From NCBI RefSeq assembly GCF_026340675.1, contig NZ_JAPEOX010000001.1, forward strand, positions 4,898,001 to 4,962,000: DNA of 64,000 bases. Reading direction: 5' to 3'. Below the pieces are notes generated by a model, which made no database searches, was not told the DNA's origin, and saw only the letters and a list, made by a program, of their open reading frames with translations. Shown here piece by piece: positions 15,950-24,159 of the stretch. Position 1 is the first letter of the stretch, and the number at the start of each line of letters is the position of its first letter. A program made the translations under genes and the position numbers. This stretch comes from Streptomyces sp. NBC_01264 (lineage in GTDB: Bacteria > Actinomycetota > Actinomycetes > Streptomycetales > Streptomycetaceae).

Positions 15950-18900
15950 CTAGTTAGTCCCCTTTAGCGAGGAAAGTCGAGCCTGCACCGAGCCGCCCGT
16001 CCCGTCCGCTTCCCGCTCCAGCAGCCCGCGCAGCGGACCGGGGACCGCCGCCAGCTCCGCGTAAGCACCGCGCTGGACCACCGCGCCGCCGTCCAGGACC
16101 AGCACCTCGTCGACCTCCTCCAGACCGGCCAGCCGGTGCGTGATCAGCACGGTGGTGCGGCCCTCGGTCGCGGCCAGCAGGTCCGCGGTCAGCGCGTCGG
16201 CCGTGGCCAGGTCCAGGTGCTCGGCGGGCTCGTCCAGGACGAGGACCGGGAAGTCCGCGAGCAACGCCCGCGCCAGGGCGAGGCGCTGGCGCTGTCCCCC
16301 GGAGATCCGTTCGCCGTGCTCGCCGACCAGCGTGTCCAGCCCGTCCGGGAGCCCCTCGGCCCACTCCAGCAGCCGGGCCGCCGCGAGCGCCTCCCGCAGC
16401 CGCGCCTCGCTCGCCCCCGGGGCGGCCAGGCGCAGGTTCTCCCGTACGGAGCTGTCGAAGATGTGCGCGTCCTGGGCGCACAGCCCCACGACCCGGCGGA
16501 CGTCGTCCCCGTCGAGGGCGCGCGCGTCGGTCCCGCCCAGGGTGTACGAGCCTTCGTGCTGGTCCAGGAAGCGCAGCAGGACCTGTGCCAGCGTGGTCTT
16601 GCCGGCCCCCGAGGGCCCGACCACCGCGATCCGGCGGCCCGCCTCCAGGGTCAGGTCGAGCCCGCTCAGCGCGTCCTCCTCCTGCCCGGGATGCCGGGCG
16701 GCGAGCCCCGTCAGCCGCAGCGGGAAGGGAGACGCGGGCAGGGCTTCGGGCCGCTCCGGCTCGGTGACCGGGGCGGGTGTGTCGATGACCTCGTAGACCC
16801 GCTCGGCGCTGCGCCGGACCCGCTGGCGGTACTGGACGGCCTGCGGAAGCCCGCTGACGGCCTCGAAGGCTGCCATCGGGGTCAGGACGACCACGGCCAT
16901 GGCCACCCCGGACAGCCGGCCCCCGGCGACGGCGTTCGCCCCGACCGCGGCCGCGCACACCACGGTCACTCCGGTCACCAGGGCCGACAGCCCGCTCCCG
17001 AGCCCGGTGACGGCGGCCGCGCGGGCGGCGATCCCGGTCAGCGTGCCGTCGCTCTCCTTCGCGGCGGCCCGGCGCCCGCCGAGCGCTCCGGCGACGGTCA
17101 GTTCCGCGGTTCCGGTGAGCAGATCCGCCACACGGGTGGCGAGCTCCCCGCGGGCGGGCGCGAGCCGGCGTTCCGTCCGGCGTGCGCAGACCGCGCTGAC
17201 CAGCGGTACCCCGACACCGGCGGCCAGCAGCCCGACGGCGAGGACCACCCCGGCCCCGGGCAGCAGCCAGGCGGTGAACGCCACCGAGCCGGTGCCCACG
17301 AGCACCGCGGTGCCGACGGGCAGCAACCAGCGCAGCCAGTAGTCCTGGAGGGCGTCGGCGTCGGCCACCAGCCGCGTCAGCAGGTCCCCGCGCCGATGGC
17401 TGCGCAGCCCTGCGGGCGCGATGCGCTCCAGCCGCTGGAACACCGAGACGCGCAGGTCGGCGAGCATCCGCAGAACCGCGTCGTGGGACACGAGGCGCTC
17501 CACGTAGCGGAACACGGCCCGCCCCATGCCGAAGGCCCGTGTCGCGGTGACGGCCACCATCAGGTACAGCACGGGCGGCTGTTCGGAGGCGCGCGAGATC
17601 AGCCATCCGGAGACGGCCATCAGCCCGACGCTGCACCCGACGGCCAGCGCCCCGAGGAACAGCCCGAGCCTGAATCGTCCCTGCCAGGCCTTGGCCACAC
17701 CCCGTACCCGCTTGAGCGGATCGCCGCCGCCGGCGTCGCCGCTGCCCGGACCGCCCACCCGCTCCGGGGCGTCTCCGAGGATCCATTCGCCGGGATCGCG
17801 CGGCGCGGGTGCCGGCGCCGGCTGCTCCGCCCGCGCGGCGGGAAGGGGTGCGGCCGGGGAGGGTCCCGCGGGGCCGGCCCCGACCCGTACGACCCGGTCG
17901 GCCAGCGCCAGGAGGGCCGGCCGGTGCACCACCAGCAGGACGGTCCGCCCGACCGCGAGGCGGCGTACCGCCTCCACCACGGCCGCCTCGGTCTCGCCGT
18001 CCAGTGCCGCCGTCGGCTCGTCGAGCAGGAGCACCGGCCGGTCCGCGAGGAACGCCCGCGCCAGTGCGAGGCGCTGGTGCTGCCCGGCGGACAGTCCGGT
18101 CCCGCCCTCACCGAGCAGGGTGTCCGCCCCCCGCGGCAGGGCCCGTACGAACTCCCAGGCCCCGGCGTCCGCCAGCGCGGCGGTCACCTCGGCATCGTCG
18201 GCGCCTGGCCGCGCCAGCCGTACGTTCTCCGCGATCGTCCCCGCGAACAGGTGCGGCCGCTGCGGCACCCACGCGATCCGCTCCCGCCACTGCTCGGGCG
18301 CCAGAGCGGCCAGGTCGGCGCCCCCGACGCGGACCCGGCCCGCGCTCGGCGGCACGAAGCCCAGCAGGACCTGCAGCAGCGTGGACTTGCCCGCGCCGCT
18401 CGGCCCGGTGAGGGCCACGCATTCGCCCGGTTCCACGGTCAGCGAGACGGGTCCGGGGGAGTCCTCGCCCCGGCCCTCGTACCGGACAGCCACGCCGTCG
18501 AACTCGATCCGCAGCTCCGAGGCAGCAACGGCGGCCGTCCCCCGCGATGCGGCGACCGGGGTCTCCAGCACCTCGAAGATCTCTTCGGCGGCGGCCAGCC
18601 CCTCCGCCGCCGCGTGGTACTGCGCGCCGACCTGACGCAAGGGCAGGTACGCCTCGGGTGCCAGGATCAGGATGACCAGTCCGGTGTAGAGGTCCAGTTC
18701 CCCGTGGACGAGCCGCATGCCGATGGTCACGGCGACCAGCGCCACCGACAGGGTCGCCAGCAGTTCGAGTGCGAACGAGGACAGGAACGCGATGCGCAGC
18801 GTACGCATCGTGGCCTGCCGGTAGTCATCGGTGATCTTGCGGATGGACTCCGCCTGCGCCTTCGCGCGGCCGAAGACCTTGAGGGTCGGCAGACCGGCCA

Positions 18901-19510
18901 CCACGTCCAGGAAGTGTCCCGAGAGCCGGGACAGCAACCGCCACTGGCGGTCCATCCGGGACTGGGTGGCCATGCCGATCAGGATCATGAACAGGGGGAT
19001 CAGCGGGAGCGTGACCACGATGATCGCCGCCGACACCCAGTCCTCGGTGACGATCCGCGCGAGCACCGCCACGGGGACGACGATCGCGAGCCCCAACTGG
19101 GGCAGGTACCGGGAGAAGTAGTCGTCGAGCGCGTCGACCCCCCGGGTGGCCAGGGCCACCAGGGAGCCCGTCCGCTGGCCGCTCAGCCAGCCGGGGCCGA
19201 GGTCCGTCGCACGATCCAGCAGCCGGCCGCGCAGTTCCGACTTGACCGCGGCGCTCGCCCGGTGCGCGGCCAGCTCGGTCAGCCAGGCGACCAGGCCCCG
19301 GCCGAGCGCCACCGCCGCGAGCAGCAGCAGGGGCGTCCGCAGGGCTCCGCCGTCCAGTCCGTCCTCGAAGGCACCGACCACGATCTCGGCGATCAGCATG
19401 GCCTGGCCGACGACCAGCCCCGCCCCGGCGAGCCCCAGGGCCACCACCGCTCCGAGGAAGAGGCGGGTGGACCGGGCGTACCGGAGCAGGCGCGGGTCGA
19501 TCGGTTTCAC
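15950..19510 (-). CDS. cydD: Fused CydD-CydC heterodimer-type ABC exporter (thiol/reductant, cytochrome bd assembly)
   Basis: About 1186 residues holding two complete ABC half-transporters. Half 1 (CydD-like): six membrane helices, then Walker A GPSGAGKSTLL and signature LSAGQHQR. Half 2 (CydC-like): helices around residues 660-930, Walker A GPSGAGKTTLA and ISGGQRQR. E. coli CydDC exports cysteine/glutathione and is needed to assemble cytochrome bd. The start may be GTG 19510 (GGGGG nine bases upstream) or the ATG at 19519; both lie in or next to a parS site, whose bases encode FHVKP. It is downstream of cydB (50 bp) in the Rex-controlled cluster. Confidence 0.92.
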   Translation of the reverse strand: MKPIDPRLLRYARSTRLFLGAVVALGLAGAGLVVGQAMLIAEIVVGAFEDGLDGGALRTPLLLLAAVALGRGLVAWLTELAAHRASAAVKSELRGRLLDRATDLGPGWLSGQRTGSLVALATRGVDALDDYFSRYLPQLGLAIVVPVAVLARIVTEDWVSAAIIVVTLPLIPLFMILIGMATQSRMDRQWRLLSRLSGHFLDVVAGLPTLKVFGRAKAQAESIRKITDDYRQATMRTLRIAFLSSFALELLATLSVALVAVTIGMRLVHGELDLYTGLVILILAPEAYLPLRQVGAQYHAAAEGLAAAEEIFEVLETPVAASRGTAAVAASELRIEFDGVAVRYEGRGEDSPGPVSLTVEPGECVALTGPSGAGKSTLLQVLLGFVPPSAGRVRVGGADLAALAPEQWRERIAWVPQRPHLFAGTIAENVRLARPGADDAEVTAALADAGAWEFVRALPRGADTLLGEGGTGLSAGQHQRLALARAFLADRPVLLLDEPTAALDGETEAAVVEAVRRLAVGRTVLLVVHRPALLALADRVVRVGAGPAGPSPAAPLPAARAEQPAPAPAPRDPGEWILGDAPERVGGPGSGDAGGGDPLKRVRGVAKAWQGRFRLGLFLGALAVGCSVGLMAVSGWLISRASEQPPVLYLMVAVTATRAFGMGRAVFRYVERLVSHDAVLRMLADLRVSVFQRLERIAPAGLRSHRRGDLLTRLVADADALQDYWLRWLLPVGTAVLVGTGSVAFTAWLLPGAGVVLAVGLLAAGVGVPLVSAVCARRTERRLAPARGELATRVADLLTGTAELTVAGALGGRRAAAKESDGTLTGIAARAAAVTGLGSGLSALVTGVTVVCAAAVGANAVAGGRLSGVAMAVVVLTPMAAFEAVSGLPQAVQYRQRVRRSAERVYEVIDTPAPVTEPERPEALPASPFPLRLTGLAARHPGQEEDALSGLDLTLEAGRRIAVVGPSGAGKTTLAQVLLRFLDQHEGSYTLGGTDARALDGDDVRRVVGLCAQDAHIFDSSVRENLRLAAPGASEARLREALAAARLLEWAEGLPDGLDTLVGEHGERISGGQRQRLALARALLADFPVLVLDEPAEHLDLATADALTADLLAATEGRTTVLITHRLAGLEEVDEVLVLDGGAVVQRGAYAELAAVPGPLRGLLEREADGTGGSVQARLSSLKGTN

Positions 19511-19517
19511 GTGAAAC
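19504..19517. other. parS site 2, overlapping the cydDC start
   Basis: Perfect GTTTCACGTGAAAC spanning the likely GTG start codon of the CydDC gene. Confidence 0.93.
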
Positions 19518-19560
19518 ATCCCCCAGGCAGGAGCGGACGGAGCGAGGCGACGGAGTCGGC

Positions 19561-20562
19561 TCAGTGCGCGTCGACGATGTGCTGCGTGCCGATGCGCTTG
19601 CGGAACACCCAGTACGTCCACCCCTGGTAGAGCAGGACGAGCGGGGTCGCCACCGCCGCGCACCAGGTCATGATCTTCAGGGTGTACGCGCTGGACGAGG
19701 CGTTGGTGACCGTGAGGTTCCAGGCGTCGTTCAGCGAGGACGGCATGACGTTCGGGAACAGCGTCAGGAAGAGCATCGCGACGGCCGCCGCGATGGTGAC
19801 CCCCGACAGGCCGAACGACCAGCCCTCCCGGCCCGCGAAGTTGAAGCCGAGGGCCCCGACCAGGGCCAGTACCGCCACGATCATGGCGATCAGGCTCCAG
19901 CCGTCACCGCGCGAGACCTGGGTCCAGATCAGGAAGACGAGCGCCAGGACGGCGGTCACCACACCGAGCCGGGTGGCCAGCGCGCGCGACCGGTCGCGGA
20001 TGTCACCGACCGTCTTGAGCGAGGTGAACACCGCGCCGTGGAAGGTGAACAGGGTCAGGGTGACCAGGCCGCCGAGGATCGAGTAGACGTTGAGCAGGTC
20101 GAAGAAGTTTCCGACGTACTCCATGTCCTGGTCGATCTTCACTCCGCGCACGATGTTGGCGAAGGCCACGCCCCACAGGAACGCGGGGATCAGCGAGGTC
20201 CAGAAGATCGCGTGTTCCCAGTTGGTCTGCCACTTGTCCTCGGGCCGCTTGTGCCGGTACTCGAAGGCGACCCCGCGGATGATGAGGCAGATCAGGATGA
20301 TCAGGAGCGGCAGGTAGAAGCCGGAGAAGAGGGTGGCGTACCACTCGGGGAAGGCGGCGAAGGTCGCACCGCCGGCCGTGAGCAGCCAGACCTCGTTGCC
20401 GTCCCACACGGGCCCGATCGTGTTGATCAGGACCCGCTTCTCCGTGCGGTTGCGGGCCAGCAGCTTGGTCAGGACGCCGACTCCGAAGTCGAAGCCCTCG
20501 AGGAAGAAGTAGCCGATCCACAGAACGGCGATGAGCACGAACCAGACGTCGTGGAGTTGCAT
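19561..20562 (-). CDS. cydB: Cytochrome bd ubiquinol oxidase subunit II
   Basis: A 333-residue integral membrane protein. It has the family N-terminus MQLHDVWFVLIAVLWIGYFFLEGFDFGVG, then PVWDGNEVWLLTAGGATFAAFP, WEHAIFWTSLIPAFLWGVAFANIVRG and C-terminal helices, about eight in all. CydB is the structural partner of the haem subunit CydA in the quinol:O2 oxidoreductase of the cell membrane, used at low oxygen. It lies 18 bp downstream of cydA, so the two are co-transcribed. Length matches the 330-380 of actinobacterial CydB. Confidence 0.96.
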   Translation of the reverse strand: MQLHDVWFVLIAVLWIGYFFLEGFDFGVGVLTKLLARNRTEKRVLINTIGPVWDGNEVWLLTAGGATFAAFPEWYATLFSGFYLPLLIILICLIIRGVAFEYRHKRPEDKWQTNWEHAIFWTSLIPAFLWGVAFANIVRGVKIDQDMEYVGNFFDLLNVYSILGGLVTLTLFTFHGAVFTSLKTVGDIRDRSRALATRLGVVTAVLALVFLIWTQVSRGDGWSLIAMIVAVLALVGALGFNFAGREGWSFGLSGVTIAAAVAMLFLTLFPNVMPSSLNDAWNLTVTNASSSAYTLKIMTWCAAVATPLVLLYQGWTYWVFRKRIGTQHIVDAH

Positions 20563-20580
20563 GGTGTGGTCTCCTCAGCC

Positions 20581-22086
20581 TCAGTACGAGAAGGCCATCG
20601 GCCGGTCGGGGTTCTTGTCGTCTCCGCCGATCTTGGTCGGCGGGTTGAGGTCGGCCTCCGTGAGCTCGGGCGGGCCGGCCTTGACGTACTTCAGGAGGAG
20701 CTTGACCTCGATCACGGCGAGCACGGCGTAGAGCGTCGTGAAGCCGATCATCGAGGTGAGCACCTCACCCTGGGAGACGTTCGGCGAGACCGCGTCCCTG
20801 GTGCGCAGGACCCCGTAGACCACCCAGGGCTGGCGGCCCATCTCGGTGAAGATCCAGCCCCAGGAGTTGGCGATCAGCGGGAAGCCCATGGTCCAGAGCG
20901 CGATGATCCAGTACCAGTTGGTGAACTTGGGGCTCAGCGCCTTCTTGAAGAGGACCAGGTGCGGGACCTCTTCCTCACCGGTGCGCAGCCCCGGCGGCAG
21001 CATGAACTTCTTGCGGGTCAGCCAGAGCCCCAGGATGCCCACGCCGAGCGAGGCCATGCCGAAGCCGATCATCCAGCGGAAGCCCCAGTAGGCGACGGGG
21101 ATGTTGGGCCGGTAGTCGCCGGGCCCGAACTTCTCCTGCTCGGACTTGTTGACGTCGTTGATGCCCGGGACGAAGGAGCTGAAGTCGTCGTTGGCCAGGA
21201 AGGACAGCAGGCCCGGGATCTCTATGGCGACCGTGTTGTGACCCTTTTCCACGTCGCCGTAGGCGAAGACGGAGAAGGGCGCCGGCGCCTCGCCGTCCCA
21301 GAGCGCCTCGGCCGCGGCCATCTTCATCGGCTGCTGCTTGAACATGACCTTGCCGAGGAGGTCTCCGCTGATGGCGGTGCCCAGACCGGCGATGATCATG
21401 ACGACCAGGCCGAGTCGCAGCGAGGTCCGCATGACGGGGATGTGCTTCTTGCGGGCGAGGTGGAAGGCGGCGATGCCGACCATGAACGCGCCGCCGACCA
21501 GGAAGGCCGCCGTCATAGTGTGGAAGAACTGGGTCAGCGCGGTGTTCTGCGTGAGCACCAGCCAGAAGTCCGTGAGCTCGGCCCGGCCGCGCTCGGGATT
21601 CATCCGGTAGCCGACCGGGTGCTGCATCCAGGAGTTCGCCGCGAGGATGAAGTACGCGGACAGGATGGTGCCGATGGAGACCATCCAGATGCAGGCCAGG
21701 TGGATCTTCTTCGGCAGCTTGTCCCAGCCGAAGATCCACAGGCCGATGAAGGTGGATTCGAAGAAGAACGCGATGAGCGCCTCGAAGGCCAGCGGAGCTC
21801 CGAAGATGTCACCGACGAACCGCGAGTAGTCGGACCAGTTCATGCCGAACTGGAACTCCTGGACGATGCCCGTGACGACACCCATCGCGATGTTGATCAG
21901 GAAGAGCTTGCCCCAGAACTTGGTGGCCTTGAGGTACTTCTCGTTTTCCGAACGCACCCAGGCGGTCTGCAAGATCGCGACGAGCGCGGCCAGAGAGATC
22001 GTCAAGGGAACGAAGAGGAAGTGATAGACGGTGGTAATACCGAACTGCCATCGCGCCAGGGTCTCTGGCGCCAAAGCTAGGTCCAC
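20581..22086 (-). CDS. cydA: Cytochrome bd ubiquinol oxidase subunit I
   Basis: A 501-residue haem-bearing subunit. Recognisable parts are the N-terminus LARWQFGITTVYHFLFVPLTI with a haem-ligand His, the WMQHPVGYRMNPE segment, and the GWIFTEMGRQPWVVYG helix near residue 410 that ends the Q-loop region. The quinol loop appears short (S-type). The GTG at 22086 is preceded by GAAGGAG. It oxidises quinol and reduces O2 to water at low oxygen tension. First gene of cydA-cydB-cydDC-kinase, with a perfect Rex operator centred about 95 bp upstream. Confidence 0.96.
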   Translation of the reverse strand: MDLALAPETLARWQFGITTVYHFLFVPLTISLAALVAILQTAWVRSENEKYLKATKFWGKLFLINIAMGVVTGIVQEFQFGMNWSDYSRFVGDIFGAPLAFEALIAFFFESTFIGLWIFGWDKLPKKIHLACIWMVSIGTILSAYFILAANSWMQHPVGYRMNPERGRAELTDFWLVLTQNTALTQFFHTMTAAFLVGGAFMVGIAAFHLARKKHIPVMRTSLRLGLVVMIIAGLGTAISGDLLGKVMFKQQPMKMAAAEALWDGEAPAPFSVFAYGDVEKGHNTVAIEIPGLLSFLANDDFSSFVPGINDVNKSEQEKFGPGDYRPNIPVAYWGFRWMIGFGMASLGVGILGLWLTRKKFMLPPGLRTGEEEVPHLVLFKKALSPKFTNWYWIIALWTMGFPLIANSWGWIFTEMGRQPWVVYGVLRTRDAVSPNVSQGEVLTSMIGFTTLYAVLAVIEVKLLLKYVKAGPPELTEADLNPPTKIGGDDKNPDRPMAFSY

Positions 22087-22171
22087 GTCGTCGTCTCCTT
22101 CGTTTCGCCGTGGTCACAGCCGCAGTTTGCCTCTTGTATCCCACTCAATCCGGGAGGAAGCAGGACACGCT

Positions 22172-22187
22172 TGTGAACGCGTTCACA
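22172..22187. promoter_or_regulatory. Rex operator (ROP) upstream of cydA
   Basis: TGTGAACGCGTTCACA, a perfect 16-bp palindrome identical to the known S. coelicolor Rex site. Rex is a redox sensor that releases DNA when the NADH/NAD+ ratio rises, which derepresses cydABDC at low oxygen. Confidence 0.93.
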
Positions 22188-22249
22188 TTCACAAGCATTA
22201 TGTCGTACCGCTGTCGGCATCTTTCAGGGGGGTCCCCCCTAGCAAATAG

Positions 22250-22268
22250 ATTCAACAGATTGTTGAAT
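22250..22268. promoter_or_regulatory. 19-bp dyad at the start of the cyclophilin-like gene
   Basis: ATTCAACA-GAT-TGTTGAAT: perfect 8-bp arms with a 3-bp centre. It overlaps the first ATG (22267) and lies 7 bp before the better ATG at 22276. The CAACA/TGTTG half-sites resemble GntR-type operators (inference). Confidence 0.6.
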
Positions 22269-22275
22269 GCAACGC

Positions 22276-22644
22276 ATGAAGATTCGATTCCTCTGGCCCG
22301 CCGGCCAGCTCACCGCGACGCTCGACGAGACCCCGACCGCCAAGGCACTGGCCGACGCGCTCCCCATTTCGGCTTCCGCCAACACCTGGGGCGAGGAGGT
22401 CTACTTCGACACCGGCATCTCCGTGGCTCTGGAGCACGACGCCCAGCAGGTCGTCGAGCCCGGCACGGTCGCGTTCTGGACCGAGGGCGACGCGCTCGCG
22501 CTGCCCTACGGCCCCACCCCGATCTCCCGCGGGGGCGAGAGCCGCCTGGCGAGCCCGTGCAACGTCCTCGGCTCGTTCGACGGAGACCCCCGCCTGCTGG
22601 CCACCGTCCGCGACGGCGACCCCATCCGCGTGGAACTGGCCTGA
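22276..22644 (+). CDS. Cyclophilin-like fold protein (TM1367/DUF3830-like)
   Basis: A 122-residue all-beta protein from ATG 22276 (22267 also possible). KIRFLWPAGQLTATLDETPTAKALADALP, the WGEEVYFDTG strand, and GTVAFWTEGDALALPYGPTP followed by a CNVLGSF segment match the small cyclophilin-like family, which has the barrel fold without the proline-isomerase active site. Function is unknown. The start is embedded in a strong dyad, so it is probably controlled by its own repressor. It is convergent with hisC and divergent from cydA. Confidence 0.72.
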   Translation: MKIRFLWPAGQLTATLDETPTAKALADALPISASANTWGEEVYFDTGISVALEHDAQQVVEPGTVAFWTEGDALALPYGPTPISRGGESRLASPCNVLGSFDGDPRLLATVRDGDPIRVELA

Positions 22645-22650
22645 CCTCGG

Positions 22651-22697
22651 CCGGCCTACCGGCCGACCACACCACGGCCGGCCGACCGGTAGGCCGG
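22651..22697. terminator. Bidirectional hairpin between convergent genes
   Basis: CCGGCCTACCGG (22651-22662) pairs with CCGGTAGGCCGG (22686-22697), a perfect 12-bp stem with a 23-base loop that itself has short repeats. It lies between the stops of the cyclophilin-like gene and hisC. Confidence 0.6.
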
Positions 22698-22714
22698 ACC
22701 AGCTCCCCGGAGCT

Positions 22715-23797
22715 CTAGAGCTCCTTGAAGAACGCCTCCGCCGTGTGCAGGAAGAGGTCGTTCGCCTCGGGCTCGCCGATCGTGACCCGCAGGCCCTCGC
22801 CCGCGAAGGGCCGGACCACCACGCCGGCCTTCTCGCAGGCCGCCGCGAAGTCGGCGGTCCGCTCCCCGAGCCGCATCCACACGAAGTTGGCCTGCGTCTC
22901 GGGCACCACGGTCCAGCCCTGGGCCAGCAGCGTCCCGTAGACCCGGGCGCGCTCGCTCACCAGCGACCCGACCCGGCCCATCAGCTCGTCCTCGGCCCGC
23001 AGCGAGGCGACCGCCGCGTCCTGGGCGAGCTGACTGACACCGAAGGGCACCGCGGTCTTGCGCAGCGCCGCTGCCACCGGCTCGTGCGCCACCGCGAAGC
23101 CGACGCGCAGGCCGGCGAGGCCGTACGCCTTGGAGAACGTGCGCAGCACGGCGACGTTGGGGCGGCTGCGGTAGAGCTCGATGCCGTCCGGGACCTCGAC
23201 GTCGCGGACGAACTCCTTGTAGGCCTCGTCGAGGACGACGAGGATGTCGGAGGGCACCCGGTCCAGGAAGCGCTCCAGCTCGGCACGGCGCACGGCGGTG
23301 CCGGTGGGGTTGTTGGGGTTGCAGACGAAAATCAGGCGGGTCCGCTCCGTGATCGCCTCGAACATCGCGTCCAGGTCGTGCACGTCGCCCTCGCCCAGGG
23401 GGACCTGGACCGACGTCGCGCCCGAGATCTGAACGATGATCGGATAAGCCTCGAAAGACCGCCAGGCGTAGATGACCTCGTCGCCCGGGCCCGCCGTCGA
23501 CTGGATCAGCGACTGGGCGACCCCGACCGAGCCGGTGCCGGTGGCGATGTGCTCTACGGGAACCCCGAACCGCTCGGCGAGCTCGTTCACCAGACCCGTG
23601 CACGCCATGTCCGGGTACCGGTTGAAGTGGCCCGCCGCGGCGACCGCGCTCTCCAGCACCCCAGGCAGGGGCGGGTACGGGTTCTCATTCGAGGACAGCT
23701 TGAACGCGACCGGGCCGCCCGCTGCCGCGGGCTTTCCGGGCTTGTAGGTGGGGATGCCGTCCAGCTCGGCGCGCAGCTTCGGGCTCTTCTCGCTCAC
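22715..23797 (-). CDS. hisC: Histidinol-phosphate / aromatic aminotransferase
   Basis: A 360-residue fold-type I PLP enzyme, GTG start behind GAGGAGG. Markers: [11 protein letters not shown] at the N-terminus, the cofactor-contacting [20 protein letters not shown], and the PLP lysine in [15 protein letters not shown], with the C-terminal ANFVWMRLG Arg region. The reaction is transamination of histidinol phosphate with glutamate; such paralogues outside the his operon may act on aromatic 2-oxo acids. No other his gene is nearby, so the specific substrate is not certain. Confidence 0.88.
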   Translation of the reverse strand: MSEKSPKLRAELDGIPTYKPGKPAAAGGPVAFKLSSNENPYPPLPGVLESAVAAAGHFNRYPDMACTGLVNELAERFGVPVEHIATGTGSVGVAQSLIQSTAGPGDEVIYAWRSFEAYPIIVQISGATSVQVPLGEGDVHDLDAMFEAITERTRLIFVCNPNNPTGTAVRRAELERFLDRVPSDILVVLDEAYKEFVRDVEVPDGIELYRSRPNVAVLRTFSKAYGLAGLRVGFAVAHEPVAAALRKTAVPFGVSQLAQDAAVASLRAEDELMGRVGSLVSERARVYGTLLAQGWTVVPETQANFVWMRLGERTADFAAACEKAGVVVRPFAGEGLRVTIGEPEANDLFLHTAEAFFKEL

Positions 23798-24159
23798 CGC
23801 AGGTCCTCCTCGACCGTCCCGTACGACGTCGCCGTCGACTCATTACTCCTCACCTTATGAGGATTCCGCCCATCCGAGAACGGCGGGCGCCTGGAATGCG
23901 GGAGAGCGCACGCATATATGCGTGCGCCGGTGGCCTGCGCCGTGGCGCGCGTCCCTCGTACAGGTGAGTTGAGCAGAGCGCGAGAGGGCTCCGTTTTGGC
24001 ATGCACGGTCCCGTCGGCAAGGGCACCAGACACCCTTCGCGACCAAATGCCTTTATTTCCAAGGTCATTAGGGGTGGCGAACCGTGCAGAATCGTGCCTG
24101 TCAACGCGTGCATATGCATCCGGACCGCCCTGCCCACCGAGCCCTACTATCGGCTCGCC
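23798..24159. other. Intergenic region hisC-lacI with a strong palindrome
   Basis: A 362-bp divergent gap with no credible gene. Reading frames running through it lack coding character. It holds a perfect 22-bp palindrome at 23906-23927 (arm GCGCACGCATA), a second partial dyad around TGCATATGCA near 24107-24116, and a TACTAT -10-like box at 24144-24149 eleven bases before the LacI ATG, so the LacI mRNA could be nearly leaderless. The palindromes are probable operators for the LacI protein. Confidence 0.5.
23906..23927. promoter_or_regulatory. Perfect 22-bp palindrome, probable operator
   Basis: The two 11-base arms are GCGCACGCATA and its exact complement, with no spacer. It sits about 110 bp upstream of the hisC start and 230 bp upstream of the LacI start. 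Confidence 0.6.

Noticed and set aside
16136..19630. 1164-residue plus-strand frame opposite CydDC
   Set aside because: Low-complexity shadow; CydDC has both Walker A and signature motifs on the other strand.
24001..24159. N-terminal extension of the LacI gene to 24001
   Set aside because: The extra residues precede the HTH without homology; the ATG at 24160 follows a -10-like box.
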